Origin: Ephemerocybe angulata | Taxonomy: Eukaryota; Basidiomycota; Agaricomycetes; Agaricales; Psathyrellaceae | Direction of reading: 5' to 3' | NCBI GenBank assembly: GCA_013368325.1 | Contig: JAACJK010000004.1 | Coordinates: 186,001-250,000 of the forward strand | Length of the DNA stretch: 64,000 nt | In this document: positions 11,622 to 23,776 of the stretch, one piece after another | Numbering within the stretch: position 1 is the stretch's first letter | How the letters are laid out: each line of letters opens with the position of its first letter | Position numbers and translations under genes: made by a program | The notes under the pieces: model-generated | Database searches by the model: none | Told to the model about the DNA's origin: nothing | What the model saw: the letters and a program-made list of their open reading frames with translations, nothing else

Positions 11622-13995
11622 ATGTCGTCGAGCAGCCTCACCGACGCTGGGCCGACAGCGATTGAAGGTGCTCTGGGTGCAACGACCACTACACCCGGGA
11701 ACCCGGCCCTCCTCTCCCAGCTTGTCATATCGACCAGCCTCGTCTTCCAGGTCAACCTCTTCATCTACGGCGTCATTGTCGTGCTTATTGTCTACCGAAT
11801 CCCGCACCTCATCGGCTTATTTGGAACGTCTTCAGAGTGGTACAACGGCCACTTCCTGCGGTATGTCACACCACGGAGAAGCAAGGCCGCACGGGCGAGA
11901 GAGAAAGTAGCCAGGGCGATGCAGAGGAACGATTCAGCAAGAACAGTCGTGGGGGACGACCCGATGGACCCTTCCAAGGACATTCCGATGGTGGAGTACC
12001 TTCGACACCCAAATAACGGGAGACGTCGCGCTCAGGAGACGAACCCGCACAGTCGCAAGAAGTTTCTGTTCCCCACCCACGTCCCCGCCGTGCCTGCTGC
12101 ACTCCGTTCACTCCTGTCGGCATCTCGGGCACGGGGACTTGTGCCCGGGTACTCTGCAGCACAGCTCCTTGTGCTCATTCTATATTTCATTGTGCTGCTC
12201 TACGCGACGCTGTATCGCTCGAACCCGTTCATAGATGCGACGCGGCCTGCCTGGGTTGCGGTCTCACAGATCCCGTTCGTTCTAGTGATGGCCCAGAAGA
12301 ACAATATCTTTGGCTGGCTCCTCGGGCTTGGGTACGAGAAGGTGCGTATTCCTTCTCTTCTTCGGACGAGACGCCTGATTAACTTAAAATGAATACAGCT
12401 TAACTACCTCCATCGTTTTGCAGGGAGATTGGTGGTGATAGGCAGCAACCTACACGCCTTGTTCTATGGTAGGACGCCTCCTGAACGAATGCTACGCGTA
12501 CTAACGATATCCGTTTTACTACAGTTTACCGGTGGACTGCAGCTGGGACGTTCACCCAATACATTGCCTTGCCCAAGAATGCGTGGGGAATGGTCATGCT
12601 CATCGCCATCGACGTTCTCTGCGTCTTCTCTACTTCTTTATGGCGGCAGAAGGCCTACACCATCTTCATTTGGAGTCACACCATCGCGGTGATTATGCTC
12701 CTCCCGGCTGTACGTGCCCTTCCACCCCTTTACCCCTTCACACTTACTTACTCGCTAGCTTCAGATTTACATGCACCAACCTTCGCTATGGAAGTACGCC
12801 ATCATCTCCGGGGCGGTCTTCGCCTTAGACCGCGTGCTTCGTCTCGCAAAGACACGCATAACTACGGCGATCCTGACTCCCCAGTCGAGCGATGGAATCG
12901 TCCGCGTCCACGTTCCGAGTGTGAATGCCGGATGGAGGGCGGGACAGCATGTGCGGTTGCGGGTATTGAGTATGGGGGGACACATGGGCCTCTTCGGCTG
13001 GACCGAGGTGCATCCGTTCACCATCGCAAGCGCAAGTGCCAGTGCCAGTGCCAGCGGGGGCAGCGGCGACGGGCTCGTACTATTAGTGAAGAAGGCAGGT
13101 GACTGGACTGAGGGGCTCGGAAGGCTCGCCGCAAGCCACCGCGATAGGCTGAGACAACGCAGGAGGGAGCTGCGCCGCGAGTCTGGGGAGAAACACGTTC
13201 CTGCGGACGACGAATACGATTTTGTGGAGGACCAGGATATTGGTGTGGCTGTCCGCGTTTGGCTGGAAGGCCCGTATGGGGGTTGCGGGCGGACCGTGGC
13301 TGCTAGCTTCTCGGCGGCGCTTATCGTGTGTGGGGGGAGCGGGATCTCGTTCGGGCTGGGGCTGCTACACGACCTTGCAGCGAAGGATGCTGCGGGGGAG
13401 AGTAGGCTCAAGTACATCGAGCTCGTGTGGGTCGTGCCCGAGCAGCACGCGCTCGACGACAGTGCCCTCGCGGAGCTCGTGGAGATCGTGGATGAGAGTA
13501 ACTTTAGCCGGTCGAGGCATGGGAGTGGGCACACTGAGGTGAAAGTTGGGGTGTGGTTCACGAGGGCGGTGACGGCGGTGGGGACGGGGAGGTTCAAGAA
13601 TGCGTTGGTGGCGATGGCGAAGCAGCAGACTTCTTCGTCGGAGGAGTTAGACCTGGAGGATGTCGATGTGAGCACGAGGCCGGTTGGTGTGCATCCTGGG
13701 GTCGTCGTTAGTCCTGGGCGGCCGAAGCTGGGCAAGTCTCTGGATACGGTGATCACCCGGGCGGTCAGTATGGGGCCTGGGGAGGAGGAGGGTAGTGGGC
13801 CGAAAGGCGTGATTGTGGGCGTTTGCGGTCCGAGGGAGTTGGGAGATGAGGTGGTGAAGGTTGTTGGGAGTGTGGAGCGGAGCAGGAGAGATCAAGTCGG
13901 AGGGATTGAGATTCATGAAGAGTGAGTGCTTTTTCCGATGTTTTGTACAGACTTAGGTTTGCTGACGACTTTTTTGTAGGACCTTTGGGATGTAG
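11622..13995 (+). CDS. Ferric-chelate reductase-like flavocytochrome (FRE family)
   Basis: Predicted 715-residue plasma-membrane metalloreductase that would move electrons from NADPH through FAD and two hemes to external Fe(III) or Cu(II). Five exons (11622-12341, 12399-12468, 12525-12709, 12765-13921, 13980-13995) close in frame. An N-terminal membrane segment lies at about residues 30-60, then a cytosolic loop, then the ferric-reductase transmembrane core with likely heme histidines in LHRFAGR, NLHALF and WSHTIAV. The FAD motif HPFTIAS is followed by a low-complexity Ala/Ser/Gly run. The NADPH-binding part has GGSGISFG and CGPRELG, and the protein ends EETFGM. The last exon codes only five residues; without that splice the frame would stop two codons after the donor and lose this tail. 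An in-frame upstream ATG at 11508 exists, but the added residues look non-conserved. The transported metal is not determined. Confidence 0.88.
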
Positions 13996-14202
13996 GAGAA
14001 TCGAACGAAACAGCATCTACACAAGACTGGCTTGACGACATTAGACTTTCATTATTTCATTATGATTATTCACGAAGACTTTCGATCATGGTTCCTCTGG
14101 TAGCATTTTTTCCATACATTTAGAACTAGGGGTTGTGGTTCATCTGGGGGCACACATCGTCGTCATGATTCGTTACATTTAGCCAACATCTCCGAAGCTT
14201 CC

Positions 14203-15268
14203 CACCTGATCCTCATCACATCCCAAGCTAAGTAGCTTGGTAACGCACCCCGTCTTAGGGGAGCTGGAAACGTCTAATTCCCCTTGCATGCCAATAATGT
14301 GGGGTTAAAGCAAGGTTAAAGTCCCAAATTGGAATAGATGACCTCTACCAACAAATGAGTGAGGAGGCTCGGGGAACAGCAACGATTACCGGTGACTTGA
14401 TATGTTTCCCGGTGCTCACGGTTGCGCAGTGCGCACACGCTGTCAAACGGTGTCCAGCGGCACCCAGCGCTGCCCGTCAGTTGCCAACAGCGATCGGAGT
14501 GTCGGCAGCCCATCCGCTCAATGTCTCCCACGGCATTGACGGCGTCGGGAATGCTTCTGCTCACTGTCGGCCACGGCGAGCTCGCACTTAGGGCACTTCT
14601 GAACCGTTTTCAATAATTTTTTTTGTACAACTCCTTTACCAGTGTCCTTGCAACTATATATATGCTTTTAAAACCGCTGTAAGCACAGACTATGCCGAGG
14701 AATTGCAACCTTCTCCTCCTACCCCTGCTCCTGTCAATTTTAGTGGATGTGAAAGAGGATGAATGAGTTTTACTTCTCGTAGCATCACCCCTTAGTTCAT
14801 ATAGTGGTCCTACATCGATTAGCATATCTTTTCCATCCAAGCCCACAGGCGCAGAGTCCGGCACAATCATACAAGGCCGAGTGACGATCAAGTAGGGTTA
14901 GTGTAATCGAAAGGTCATCATAGGCGTAAACACTTACCCACATATGATTTCCTGTAGCATAGCACTGTGATATAATACCTGTATTGTTTAATTTTGCCCG
15001 CCCTATAATCCAATAGTGCTATGCATCTCAGAGGACTGGAGGCCACACCACATACCTTTCCCCCTTTCCTGGGGCCATCAAGCGAGTGAACGCCAAAGCA
15101 AATAGCTTTCCGAATACGGGTCGTCAATAGGGTCAGATGAAGCCTTTTGGGACTTTAACCCCACATTATTGGCATGCAAGGGGAATTAGACGTTTCCAGC
15201 TCCCCTAGCTTGGTAAGACGGGGTGCGTTACCAAGCTACTTAGCTTGGGATGTGATGAGGATCAGGTG
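14203..15268. mobile_element. Non-autonomous hAT-like DNA transposon (1066 bases)
   Basis: Terminal inverted repeats of about 120 bases begin CACCTGATCCTCATCACATC at 14203 and end with the exact complement at 15268. The right arm carries an extra CCAAGCTA and the left an extra 11-base unit near 14311; otherwise the arms are nearly identical. The element is flanked by a perfect 8-base target-site duplication, AAGCTTCC (14195-14202 and 15269-15276), the length typical of the hAT superfamily. The interior has two minus-strand open frames (14610-14891 and 14918-15127) with no transposase motif, so it would need a transposase supplied in trans. It lies between the ferric reductase 3' end and P450-3. 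Confidence 0.88.
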
Positions 15269-15544
15269 AAGCTTCCTCATTTATTCTTCGCATCCTATCT
15301 CATATTTCAGGTTTTGAAGCCTCAGCTTCATCTCAACGTTACGATTTACAGTGTACAAATAGGCGACATGCAATACTGTACATACATACAACACGGTCTA
15401 CTACTAGTGGCCTCGTAAAGCGTACAGATACAACATCAATCAAACAACGGAATTAGACCATACAAGTTTAAAGGAACCTCAGCGCGCCAAACAACCCCTC
15501 AGGATACTTAGCGTATCAGTGTAATCTTACAGTATTATGGGTAA

Positions 15545-17717
15545 TCAGTGGAGGAGAGCCTCGCGCCCAGGTCGGATGGCGAAGTTGCACTTGAATGGCA
15601 AAGGTTTCCTATAGTCAAAACATCAGCCCCCGTCCTATGAAGCGAGTGAAGAGAAAGTACGAACGTGATAGTCGAGTTGTTGACCTCAAGCTTCAACACA
15701 GTGGGGTTCCCAGACGCATCGTTCGGAGGCGTGATATCGAAGGACGCCAGGAGGGAGGCGATGAACAGGAAGAGGGTGTCGTGGCTGAAGTGGATCCCGG
15801 GACAGATCCTGGATACATTTACCCAATGGTAAGTATGGTTCTGTTTTTTGGGGGGAGAGAAAGCTTACCTTCGACCATAGCCAAAGCCGGCGCTGTCTGC
15901 GTCGAGGACATTGGGGTCGATCTTTCCGTCTTTCAAATAGCGTTCGGGGATGAACTCGAAAGGCTTGTCGAACACGGCAGGGTCGTGCAGGATTGCCCTA
16001 GAAGTAAGTTCCAGTTTCAGTTCTCCTCGGCCATTGATATACATGAGTAAGTGTACTGACCAAGCGTTGGGCATGATAATGGTGCCTTTGGGGATGAAGT
16101 ACCCATCGTACTCGTCATCTTCGGCGCTTGCGTGGGGGATCCCTGGGAGCAAGTAACAATAAGTATGGGATATTTTGTCTACCTTGGCGGCACGTACCAA
16201 GAGGAATAATGGTAAACCAGCGATAGGTCTCCTTAACGATCGCGTGGACGTAGGGCAGCGAATGGCGATCGCCAACGGTGGGCAGGCGATGGGCGCCAAC
16301 GATCGCGTCAATTTCGGCGTGAGCCTTGCGTTGTATCTCGGGGTTATTGGCAAGGGCGAGGATGCAAGCGGTCGCCGTAGCCATTGTCTGTGGGTAAGAT
16401 AATGTTAAATCTGTGCCTCAATGTTACGCAGTGTCATAAGAGCTAACCGTGTCACCGCCAGCTATGAAGAGGAAATATCAGTTGACTGAAGAGGTTCTCA
16501 TAACGCGTTCAGACATACCAAGGTAAGTCAGCGCGCAGATGCCCTTCGCCATCGTCTCCGGATCCACGAGACCAGGAACAGAATTCTTCTCGGAGGCTAT
16601 CCTATCCAGAAGGGTGGTAACCATGCTCGGGTGCACACTCCTCTTCCCCTCCGCCTATTCAATTCCGCTCAGAAGTTAGAACTTGAAGTTTGAACACACG
16701 AAAGGAAAGGAAAGCAAGGCTTGTCCGCCCAACGCACCAAATCGGCCTTGGCCTGCTCGAACGGCTTCTGGACCGTCTCGTTGCTGATACCAGCGACCTT
16801 CTGGAAATACCTCTGGAATCCGCCCCCGGGGAACCAAGCGGGGAGGAAGCGCAGCACGGGGAAGATGTTCACCATGAACTTGCCAGGCTTGTTCGACTCG
16901 CCGAACGCCTCGATGAGCGCCTCAGCGTTTGCAATGATCGCCTTGTTCTGCCCGATGTCGTCGAAACCGTACGCCGTCCGCATAATGATCGACCCAAAGA
17001 GACTGCATCCGCCAATTGCCGAGTATTTTAGTGTTTGGGCGCCTAAACAAATCTGAAATGAAAGGGCTTACAGCTCGAGATCTTCAATGAAGTTCTCTGG
17101 CTTGCTCTTGAGCCTCTGGAGGAAGCTGGAGATCTCTTCGTACATCATGGGGTGGAATTGGGCCAGGGAATCGCGCCTGAAGAATTGGTGGAACTCGCGG
17201 CGAAGCTGCTTCCACTTGGTGCCGTAGTTCATGACGCCAAAGCTCCAGTCCATCCTCGTCCTGATGAAATGTTGAGCAGATAGACACGTGGTATATTGAG
17301 CGAGAGAGACATACAGGTCTACGGTGGGGATCCATGGTCGGTCTGAGTAGTTCAGCCCTCGCTGTTCCAGTACCTCGAAGGCACGAGAAGCATTGTCGAG
17401 GATCAGGATCCCGGTGCCCATAGCGTTAACGTAGATCATATCCCCTAAGCACCGAATAAGCCTCCCAACGTGATGGGTACACAACAGAGACGCCCACCAT
17501 GTTCTTTGCACATTTCGTGATAGGCTTCCCAAGGATTGTCCTGCGGAATCTGTGTTACATTCCCAATGATAGGGTATGGCTTGGGTCCAGGGGGCAACGG
17601 CAGTCCACGGGGATTACGCCTTCGGCGAGCAACATACGCCTTCACTGTGAGCACAAGCACCAGTCCAGCGGCAGCGAACACCAGCGTCTGCGCGTCAAGA
17701 GAGAGGAAGGAAGACAT
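15545..17717 (-). CDS. Cytochrome P450 monooxygenase (P450-3)
   Basis: Intact multi-exon P450 of the same group as P450-1 and P450-2. The ATG at 17717 gives a membrane anchor ([14 protein letters not shown]), an Arg-rich patch and [11 protein letters not shown]; upstream in-frame methionines lack conservation. Later exons give [38 protein letters not shown], the I-helix motif AGGDTT (core on a 14-base exon at 16448-16461), ExxR as KETYRW, PERY, and [13 protein letters not shown] for the heme cysteine. The final exon, after an intron that appears to use a GTTCGT donor, reads [20 protein letters not shown] and stops at 15545-15547. The gene is separated from P450-2 by SSP1, the EXPERA-like gene, the ferric reductase and a transposon. 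The substrate is unknown. Confidence 0.9.
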
Positions 17718-18117
17718 GCCAGAAGCAGTTGGGGAATAAACCGACCACCTTCTATCGAGGTTATATCTCGTCCAAAGAACGTGTTCTACTATCAGCTTCT
17801 GATGCTGTGGGGGAATGCGTGCTTTCCACTCCCCGGTGACAGCTGGGTTCCTGTTCAATGCTTTAGCGCCGCTTGGGTTGGACCCTATCTCCTTACTTGC
17901 CACACGTGTTTGTGAAGAAGTCTGAAGGGTCCCGGTCGCTGCACTGTGGTGTGCGTAGAGTGGCCGAGACCTCGCTCATCGCTACGCACCCCATCTACCC
18001 CCAGGTGCGTAGGGCAATCATCTTTGTCTTTTGGAGAAGATAATTCGGCGCGATATCTAATCAGTGATTTAGCCGCGGCTAGGAGGAAGCAGGACTCAGG
18101 AGGAAGTGCTTGCCCAC
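17718..18117. other. Upstream region of P450-3
   Basis: No gene is seen. A TATAA-like element on the minus strand near 17760 lies about 45 bases before the P450-3 start codon. GTGCGTAG-type repeats in both orientations occur at about 17950-18010. The right end of the stretch is the left target-site duplication of the adjacent MITE. Confidence 0.35.
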
Positions 18118-18287
18118 TAGTCTCGGTTTTCCCATCCTCTCCCGATTCGGTTCACCCAAAATGGATTCACATCGAGGCGACCGAAGTTCGACCCTCCCTA
18201 GATATGTAGGGAAGGACCCCAGACTCTCACGATGGTGAATCCATTTTGGGTGAACCGAATCGGGAGAGGATGGGAAAACCGAGACTA
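18118..18287. mobile_element. MITE with perfect 53-base terminal inverted repeats
   Basis: A 170-base element: the left arm 18118-18170 (begins TAGTCTCGGTTTTCCC) and right arm 18235-18287 are exact complements over 53 bases, leaving a 64-base core. It is bounded by a perfect 9-base direct repeat, CTTGCCCAC (18109-18117 and 18288-18296). Long inverted repeats plus a 9-base duplication are typical of Mutator-like (MULE) elements. There is no coding capacity. The lack of any mismatch in arms or duplication argues for a recent insertion. Confidence 0.88.
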
Positions 18288-19677
18288 CTTGCCCACAAGC
18301 TCACTCAGCACATGCTAAGCCGTACATAGCCGTACATATGTGCGCATCTTCTAAAGTGCGTGCTCATCTCCCTGCGGATAAAGACATGACGCTGTCAGCA
18401 TCCGTAGCTCGGGGGTTAAACCCAGTTAACTCACCCAGATATGCCTGAATGTGAATGGGGATCACAGACCTCACATTTGACAAGATCTCCTGACCTAATT
18501 TACTCTCTGCCAGTGCGGTGAATTCTTCTCCTACGGAAATATAAAGGAGTGCCCGGTACGCGGTACGCGGGAGCGAGACGCAAGAGTGAAAACATGTGTC
18601 GCGCCACCAGGTTGAATGCCGTTCAATGTGAGGAAGACAATAACATTTCGGGAACTGTACACAACGCGTGCCCACTCAGCGTCAGTACTTGGAAGGATGG
18701 TACAAACAGTAGTCTCAGAACAGCATTGAGCATTACGTCGCTTGTCACATCGCTCCAGCTTTGAGCACACACATCGAGGACAGGGAAGGCCACGCGCCTT
18801 TGCAAAACAGGATGAATACTACCTGGATTCCTCTAAGCGAGATCCCGAATAACTGGCCAGGATATTTTAGAGCGTCTGAGGTTCTGAACCCGGTAGACTC
18901 CAGAACCTGACGAAGGACTGCCTAGTCGCAGGAAAGTGCACATCTTGGCGGAGCCCGTTAGTTTTGTTTGTTCTGTCCAAAAAGATTCTACTGACCAAAG
19001 ATTGTCCTGGCCGACCATAGAATTGCGGGATTCACGCTAGCCAGGCTGGTTCTAGGAGCCTGGAGAAAGGAGTATTGTGATGCTTTCTCTCCCACTGTTA
19101 GGCGGTCCGAGGTGGCAGGCTGGTGTACAAATAAGGCGTACAAATAGAAGCGGGGCTTTAATTATTCGGAGAATGCCGAGTCAGAGCGTGAGCTCCAAGT
19201 TGAACAGAGCTCTTGGTGACCTTGAACCCTGGCCTCTTGGTGTTCCCCGAGTTCAAATACGGGACCAAGACACCCACGACTGTACGAAGGAATGGTCATG
19301 CTCTCTCACCCCCCCCTTCGACAATTGTTTACTCACTAGTCGATTCAGACGCGTCGCGCGTTAAAACTAGGACAGTCAGGACAGCCCGTGGTTCAATCTT
19401 AGAGTCTCCAGTCTTGGGAGAGGCGGCTCATTATAAAAAGTTCTACGAGCCTATGAAGAGGCGAGTTCTGTTCAAGTGCCGGCGTATGTTCACAGAACCA
19501 GATTAGGACGATTGTGTTATATTGCCTTCTGAGGACTACATCCTCTCACCACAGACGTGTCTTACAAGTTACAAGACCCATTGCTCGCTTCCTTTGAGAA
19601 GACCTTGAGCCCCATATGGGTGTTTATGACCTAGACAAATAACTTCTAAGAGCTGCGACTGCTCCTACGTCAGTCTC
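18288..19677. other. Region without a confident gene
   Basis: Minus-strand open frames between 18364 and 18805 contain stretches that look protein-like (for example AYRALLYISVGEEF and NVIVFLTLNGI), but I could not join them into a plausible protein or assign a family. Plus-strand frames near 19077-19500 are equally unassignable. A decayed gene is possible. Confidence 0.3.
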
Positions 19678-20041
19678 ACCCTCATCGTCGAGGATGGTAA
19701 CCATATTGGACCGATGTCAACCTTAAATATCGGTATGCGTTTCTCCTCTTCTTCATCACCCATTCCACACGAATCTCTCCTCAGTGGCAAGTAATCCCTT
19801 CTTCCACCCAATCCAGGCCGCCCAAGAGGCAATGGGATCCGCTGGCGTGGATCCCCGTCCCAACCGTGCTCCTACCTTCATGAATGCCAATGAAGGTCCC
19901 GCCGAAATCATCGCCAAGGCTTCCGGCTTGTGCCAGGAGGAAGGCGTGTGGACGATGCACCTTACTTCACCAGCAACGAAGGCATCCCCTGGCCTGATAC
20001 CGTGCACAGCAAGCGCATCGGGGGCATCCCTGTCACGTATT
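19678..20041 (+). pseudogene. Gene relic, possibly an enzyme N-terminus
   Basis: Two exon-like blocks joined by a good intron (GTATGC donor after 19733, CAG acceptor before 19785) read VASNPFFHPIQAAQEAMGSA...FMNANEGPAEIIAKASGL. A one-base shift near GVWT is then needed to continue as DAPYFTSNEGIPWPDTVHSK and GGIPVTY, followed by stops. The last part vaguely recalls the N-terminal arm of heme catalases (pattern NxGxPxPD), but no catalase core follows, so the family is uncertain. The codon-like composition and the frameshift suggest a truncated pseudogene. A short functional gene with a different splice is the alternative. Confidence 0.4.
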
Positions 20042-20416
20042 AGTAGTAGTCTCCGCATTGTGCGAATGAATCATCTGCGCATCCTCACCTCTTAATTCTA
20101 TGTACGACTCGTAGTGTTTCGTTAAACTGCTTCATTTCGCGAAACGGCCAGGGGAGTTCGGTCATAGTACGGGCGCTTCTTATCACTTGGGCGCCTAGAT
20201 CGTTACATGGGTATAGCCTTAAACGTCGCTCGTGAGAAGTACATGTGAAGTCATAGAGGCTTTGCACTGTGAGGCCTACGTCTGGAATCGGGATAAAAGT
20301 CCTCGGCATGTCAGTAAAGGGTATCAAAAGTACATCACTGTCCGTAGTGTCATACAATAGAAAAAGCAAATGTCCAGGTCATAAAGCCGGCTCAGGCTAG
20401 CAAGAAGTCAACTCAA

Positions 20417-23338
20417 TCAGGCTCCCTGCTTTATCTTGGTAGTACTTTGAGTGAGCCCCTTCAGGACTCCCTCTCCATGTCTCCCCGCCTTTTGCTTCCC
20501 CACCTCCCTCCAGTGTTCGTTCTGCACCCTTCTCAGCAACCAGAACTGGTAGAAAAGTACCATTCCCGCGAGAATGCCCGAGCTCGTCGCTGTCACGATG
20601 AGTGTAATTTTGGCGGTCCTGCTAAACTGGCCCTCTTGGGCGCCGTAGATGTTGGAGATCGTGGAGAGGAGGCCGGCGAGAGCATTCAAAAGGCCGGGGC
20701 TACAGAGAAACCCGTTAAAACGAAGAGTGTGTAGAGGCATGGAATAGAATACGCACACAAAAACCTTATTGAGGAGCCAGATATAATTCGCCATCCACCT
20801 CCACCACAGCCACACCATACCCGCTGCTCCAATTCCAGAGCAGATAAACGCAATAACGAACCTGTCAGGATCAAGAATCAGCGCTGCATGCTATATCATC
20901 GAAGCATGTGGGACTTACAAAGGAACATGCGCGACAGCCTTCAGCACCGCACCCTTCAGCTCATCCGTTACCGCAGGCGAGGCACCAACCGCCTGCGCCT
21001 GTTGCTCCTGCCAACTCGAGAACGTACCGGGAAACAACAGGAACCCAGCCAGCAAGATCCACGTGAAGAACGACGCGAGGAGGTTCCAGTAATTTGGTAT
21101 GTCGTCGAGGGCAAGGAGCATGTTGACGTAGCGGGTGCCATGGTGCGGTGCAGAGCCCCCACCTGCTGCAGGGGGTGCGTGAGCTGCAGAGTCCTGCTTG
21201 TGCGAACTCGATTCGGGCTTTGAAGGCTTAGTGGGTTTGACTTCGGAGATTATCGATTGTGGCTTAGCAGGGGGAGTATGGGATGTCGATACATTCGACG
21301 GTTTTCCGTGAAGACTGGGGTTGCTGTTTGAGTTTAGGTTCGATGACGCAAAGGGCTTCGATGGTTTAACATCGTCCTGCTTCCCAACGACACCGTTCCC
21401 AGTCTGCAGAGTTGAGGGGGACGCGGGCTTAGCTGGGGCAGCTTGCGTTGCAGTAGGTTTGGCAGGAGGCTTCTCGGCAGCGCTTCCTCCTACGTGCGTT
21501 GCCTGCGGTTTTGAAGGGGGAGGTTTAAAGGCGTGCTGGTCTGACTGGGATCCACTAGGTTGGGAGAAGTGTGGTGGCTTCTGTTGATTTTGACTGTGCG
21601 AAGTCGAAGCCGACGTACCCGTGGGCTTGGGTCCCTGGCCGAACGCAACCGACGACGGAGGTTTGGTAGGCGAAAATGAGTGCTGGGGTCGCTCCGGTTC
21701 TGCTTGTGGGGGTCGGACTTGAGGTACGGGCTGGTTCGGCGGGGTATGGGAGCTGTGCTTAGACGGGTTTGGCATAGCTGGAGGGGGGACAGGGAAGTCG
21801 GATGGCGACGGCTCCTCTGGGGATGGCTCTGACTGGGGTCTGGGCATCTGAGGCGCGGGACCTGAAGTGCGTATGGAGGAGGGTATCGGCATGGATGGTC
21901 TGGCTTGTGGCTTGGGCATTGCAGGGGCAGGCCGTTGTGCAGCCGAAGGTTTTGGCGTAGGGGGGTTGCCAGCTGAAGGCACAGGGAAGGATGGGGGAGG
22001 CCTATGTGTAGCTGACGGTTGTGGCATCGACTGACCGGAAGTGGGTGCAGGAAAGGATGGTGGAGGCGACTCCAATTGTTCCTGTACGTTTAAACCCCCA
22101 GTTAAGCTTCCAGAAGGTGGTACTCGAGGCATCGGCGGAGGATGGCCCTGCTGTTGGGCATCACGCTGAGGGAGCTTCTGAGTGAGCTCCTCCTCATCCT
22201 CCTGTTCGTCATCGTCATCGGGGTCCTGCCCCTCGTCTGTATGATATAGCTGTCCTTGCGACTCGGAATTTACAGTGTAGAATGTGTCGGTACTGGGCCT
22301 CGCTTCAAGGGGAATCCGTGCAAATCCTCCGGGTGGCCTCGGCATACCTGGAGATAACGCAGTTGTAGTCCCTGTACCAGCACTTGAAGACGGTTGAGGG
22401 AATGGGGGTAATGGCTTAAGATGGAATGCAGGCCGTTCTCCGCTGCCCTCGCTAGGGTTGTCGTTGTGGTGACCACCGGTTCGCAACGGGATGGGGAAGG
22501 CTCCTGGGACTGGGAGAACTGGTGTGGGAGACGTGGAAGGAGAAGAATCCCCATCTCCAGCCGGGGGAGAATCGTTGAATCCGAGTCGCCCTTGTATAGC
22601 CCTGTACAGTTCCTCACTCTCCTGCCACAAACGCTCCTGCTCTTCCTCCGCCTGTTCTGTAGTTTGGCTTCGCCTGCTCGACTCGCTGCTGCTGCTGCTG
22701 AGCACTTGTGGTGCAAGAAATTGCGGGTGTGAAGATGGTGCCGGGGTGGCTTCGGGCATTGGTACCCTCTCTGGTTCGCCAAAGTCGCTATGCCCAACAA
22801 GCCTGAAGGCTGGGTGTCTGGGACCTTCTGGGTGCGCATGACGGTCGTAATGGTGGCTAGGTACTGGCTCTGGGACGGATATAGACCCAGGGTTTCCCTC
22901 TTCCCACTCAGGATGAGGGAAAGTGGAATCTTGCGTGCTCGAACCAAGGTGCTGTGGAAATGGAATTTGGCTGGCGAGAGGACGGGAGAACCCCGAGGAA
23001 TGGCCCGGATGGATTGTCGATGTCGGGGAGGTATCATCGTGAGCCTGTGCTGCATCCCTAGGTGTAGCTTCCAGCTCTGGATCGTCCGGTATCGTTAATG
23101 ACTCCAGGTCACTCTCCGTAATCGAATCTCGGGGTGTTTTCTCGGGCGCCTCCTTGAAGGACTGTTCTTCGTCGTCGTCGTCAGGCTCTATGACTGGACC
23201 CCGAGTGGTAAATCCATCCCCCTTCTGCCGCGAAGAAGGTGAAGCTGGGCTTGATCTACCCAGGATTCCAACTTGCGGACTGCTGCTTGCCGCCCTAGCG
23301 CTTCCCGTAGCTGGCAGGGGTCCAGTGGTGCGTGACAT
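20417..23338 (-). CDS. Pro/Ser-rich protein with C-terminal transmembrane domain
   Basis: Predicted 935-residue protein; three exons (23338-20919, 20861-20757, 20699-20417) close in frame. Residues 1 to about 715 are low complexity, rich in Pro, Ser, Gln and Lys, with repeated AMPKP- and SFPVPS-like units, and are probably disordered. The C-terminal 190 residues hold four likely membrane segments: NYWNLLASFFTWILLAGFLLF, a second at FVIAFICSGIGAAGMVWLWW, one around LLNALAGLLSTI, and LIVTATSSGILAGMVLFYQFW. A basic tail follows (LLRRVQNEHWREVGKQK). The arrangement, a long cytosolic-type disordered tail on a small polytopic domain, recurs in uncharacterised fungal membrane proteins. I do not recognise a named family. 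It is followed upstream by another disordered-protein gene on the same strand. Confidence 0.8.
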
Positions 23339-23776
23339 CGGTAGTTACACCCAGTCGGAGAACCTGGCACTCCAGGTGCGAGATTGGATTCGAGATGCGT
23401 GTGCGTTGGACGATGAAGAAGAGATGAATGCAGGCGGAATCCTTCGGTTCGCCGACACCAACCATGCTGGGCGTCATCTCGGTGCTAATACCGCAATGAT
23501 GGGGATGCGCTAAGGTCCAGGATGTCGAAGACAGGGGCAGACGATTGTGGCGAGAGAAATGGCTTCATCCCAAAGTACTGGGAGATCTATATAAGTAAGG
23601 TACATTATCGGAGGAGGATATAAAGGTCGGTATACGACAAAGCTTAGGAAAGGACATAAGAATGAAGGGCATAGTAGGACGAGGCAGAATAAATAGATCA
23701 GATAGAACCAACATCCTAAGGAAATGCCTGAGGACTAGAAATAACTGAGTATGGCACTGGACTCTCGCGTATAAGC

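Noticed and set aside
12767..13756. Long minus-strand open frame (329 codons) opposite the ferric reductase
   Set aside because: It is the antisense shadow of the GC-rich reductase exon; its translation is Ser/Thr/Pro-rich with no motif, while the plus strand carries clear FAD and NADPH motifs.
320..17717. Minus-strand P450 copies considered as pseudogenes because the open frames are fragmented
   Set aside because: Fragmentation is fully explained by short introns; all key motifs join in frame.
22270..23055. Second minus-strand frame (261 codons) inside the Pro-rich protein gene
   Set aside because: Alternative frame of the same exon, low complexity, no start context or splice evidence.
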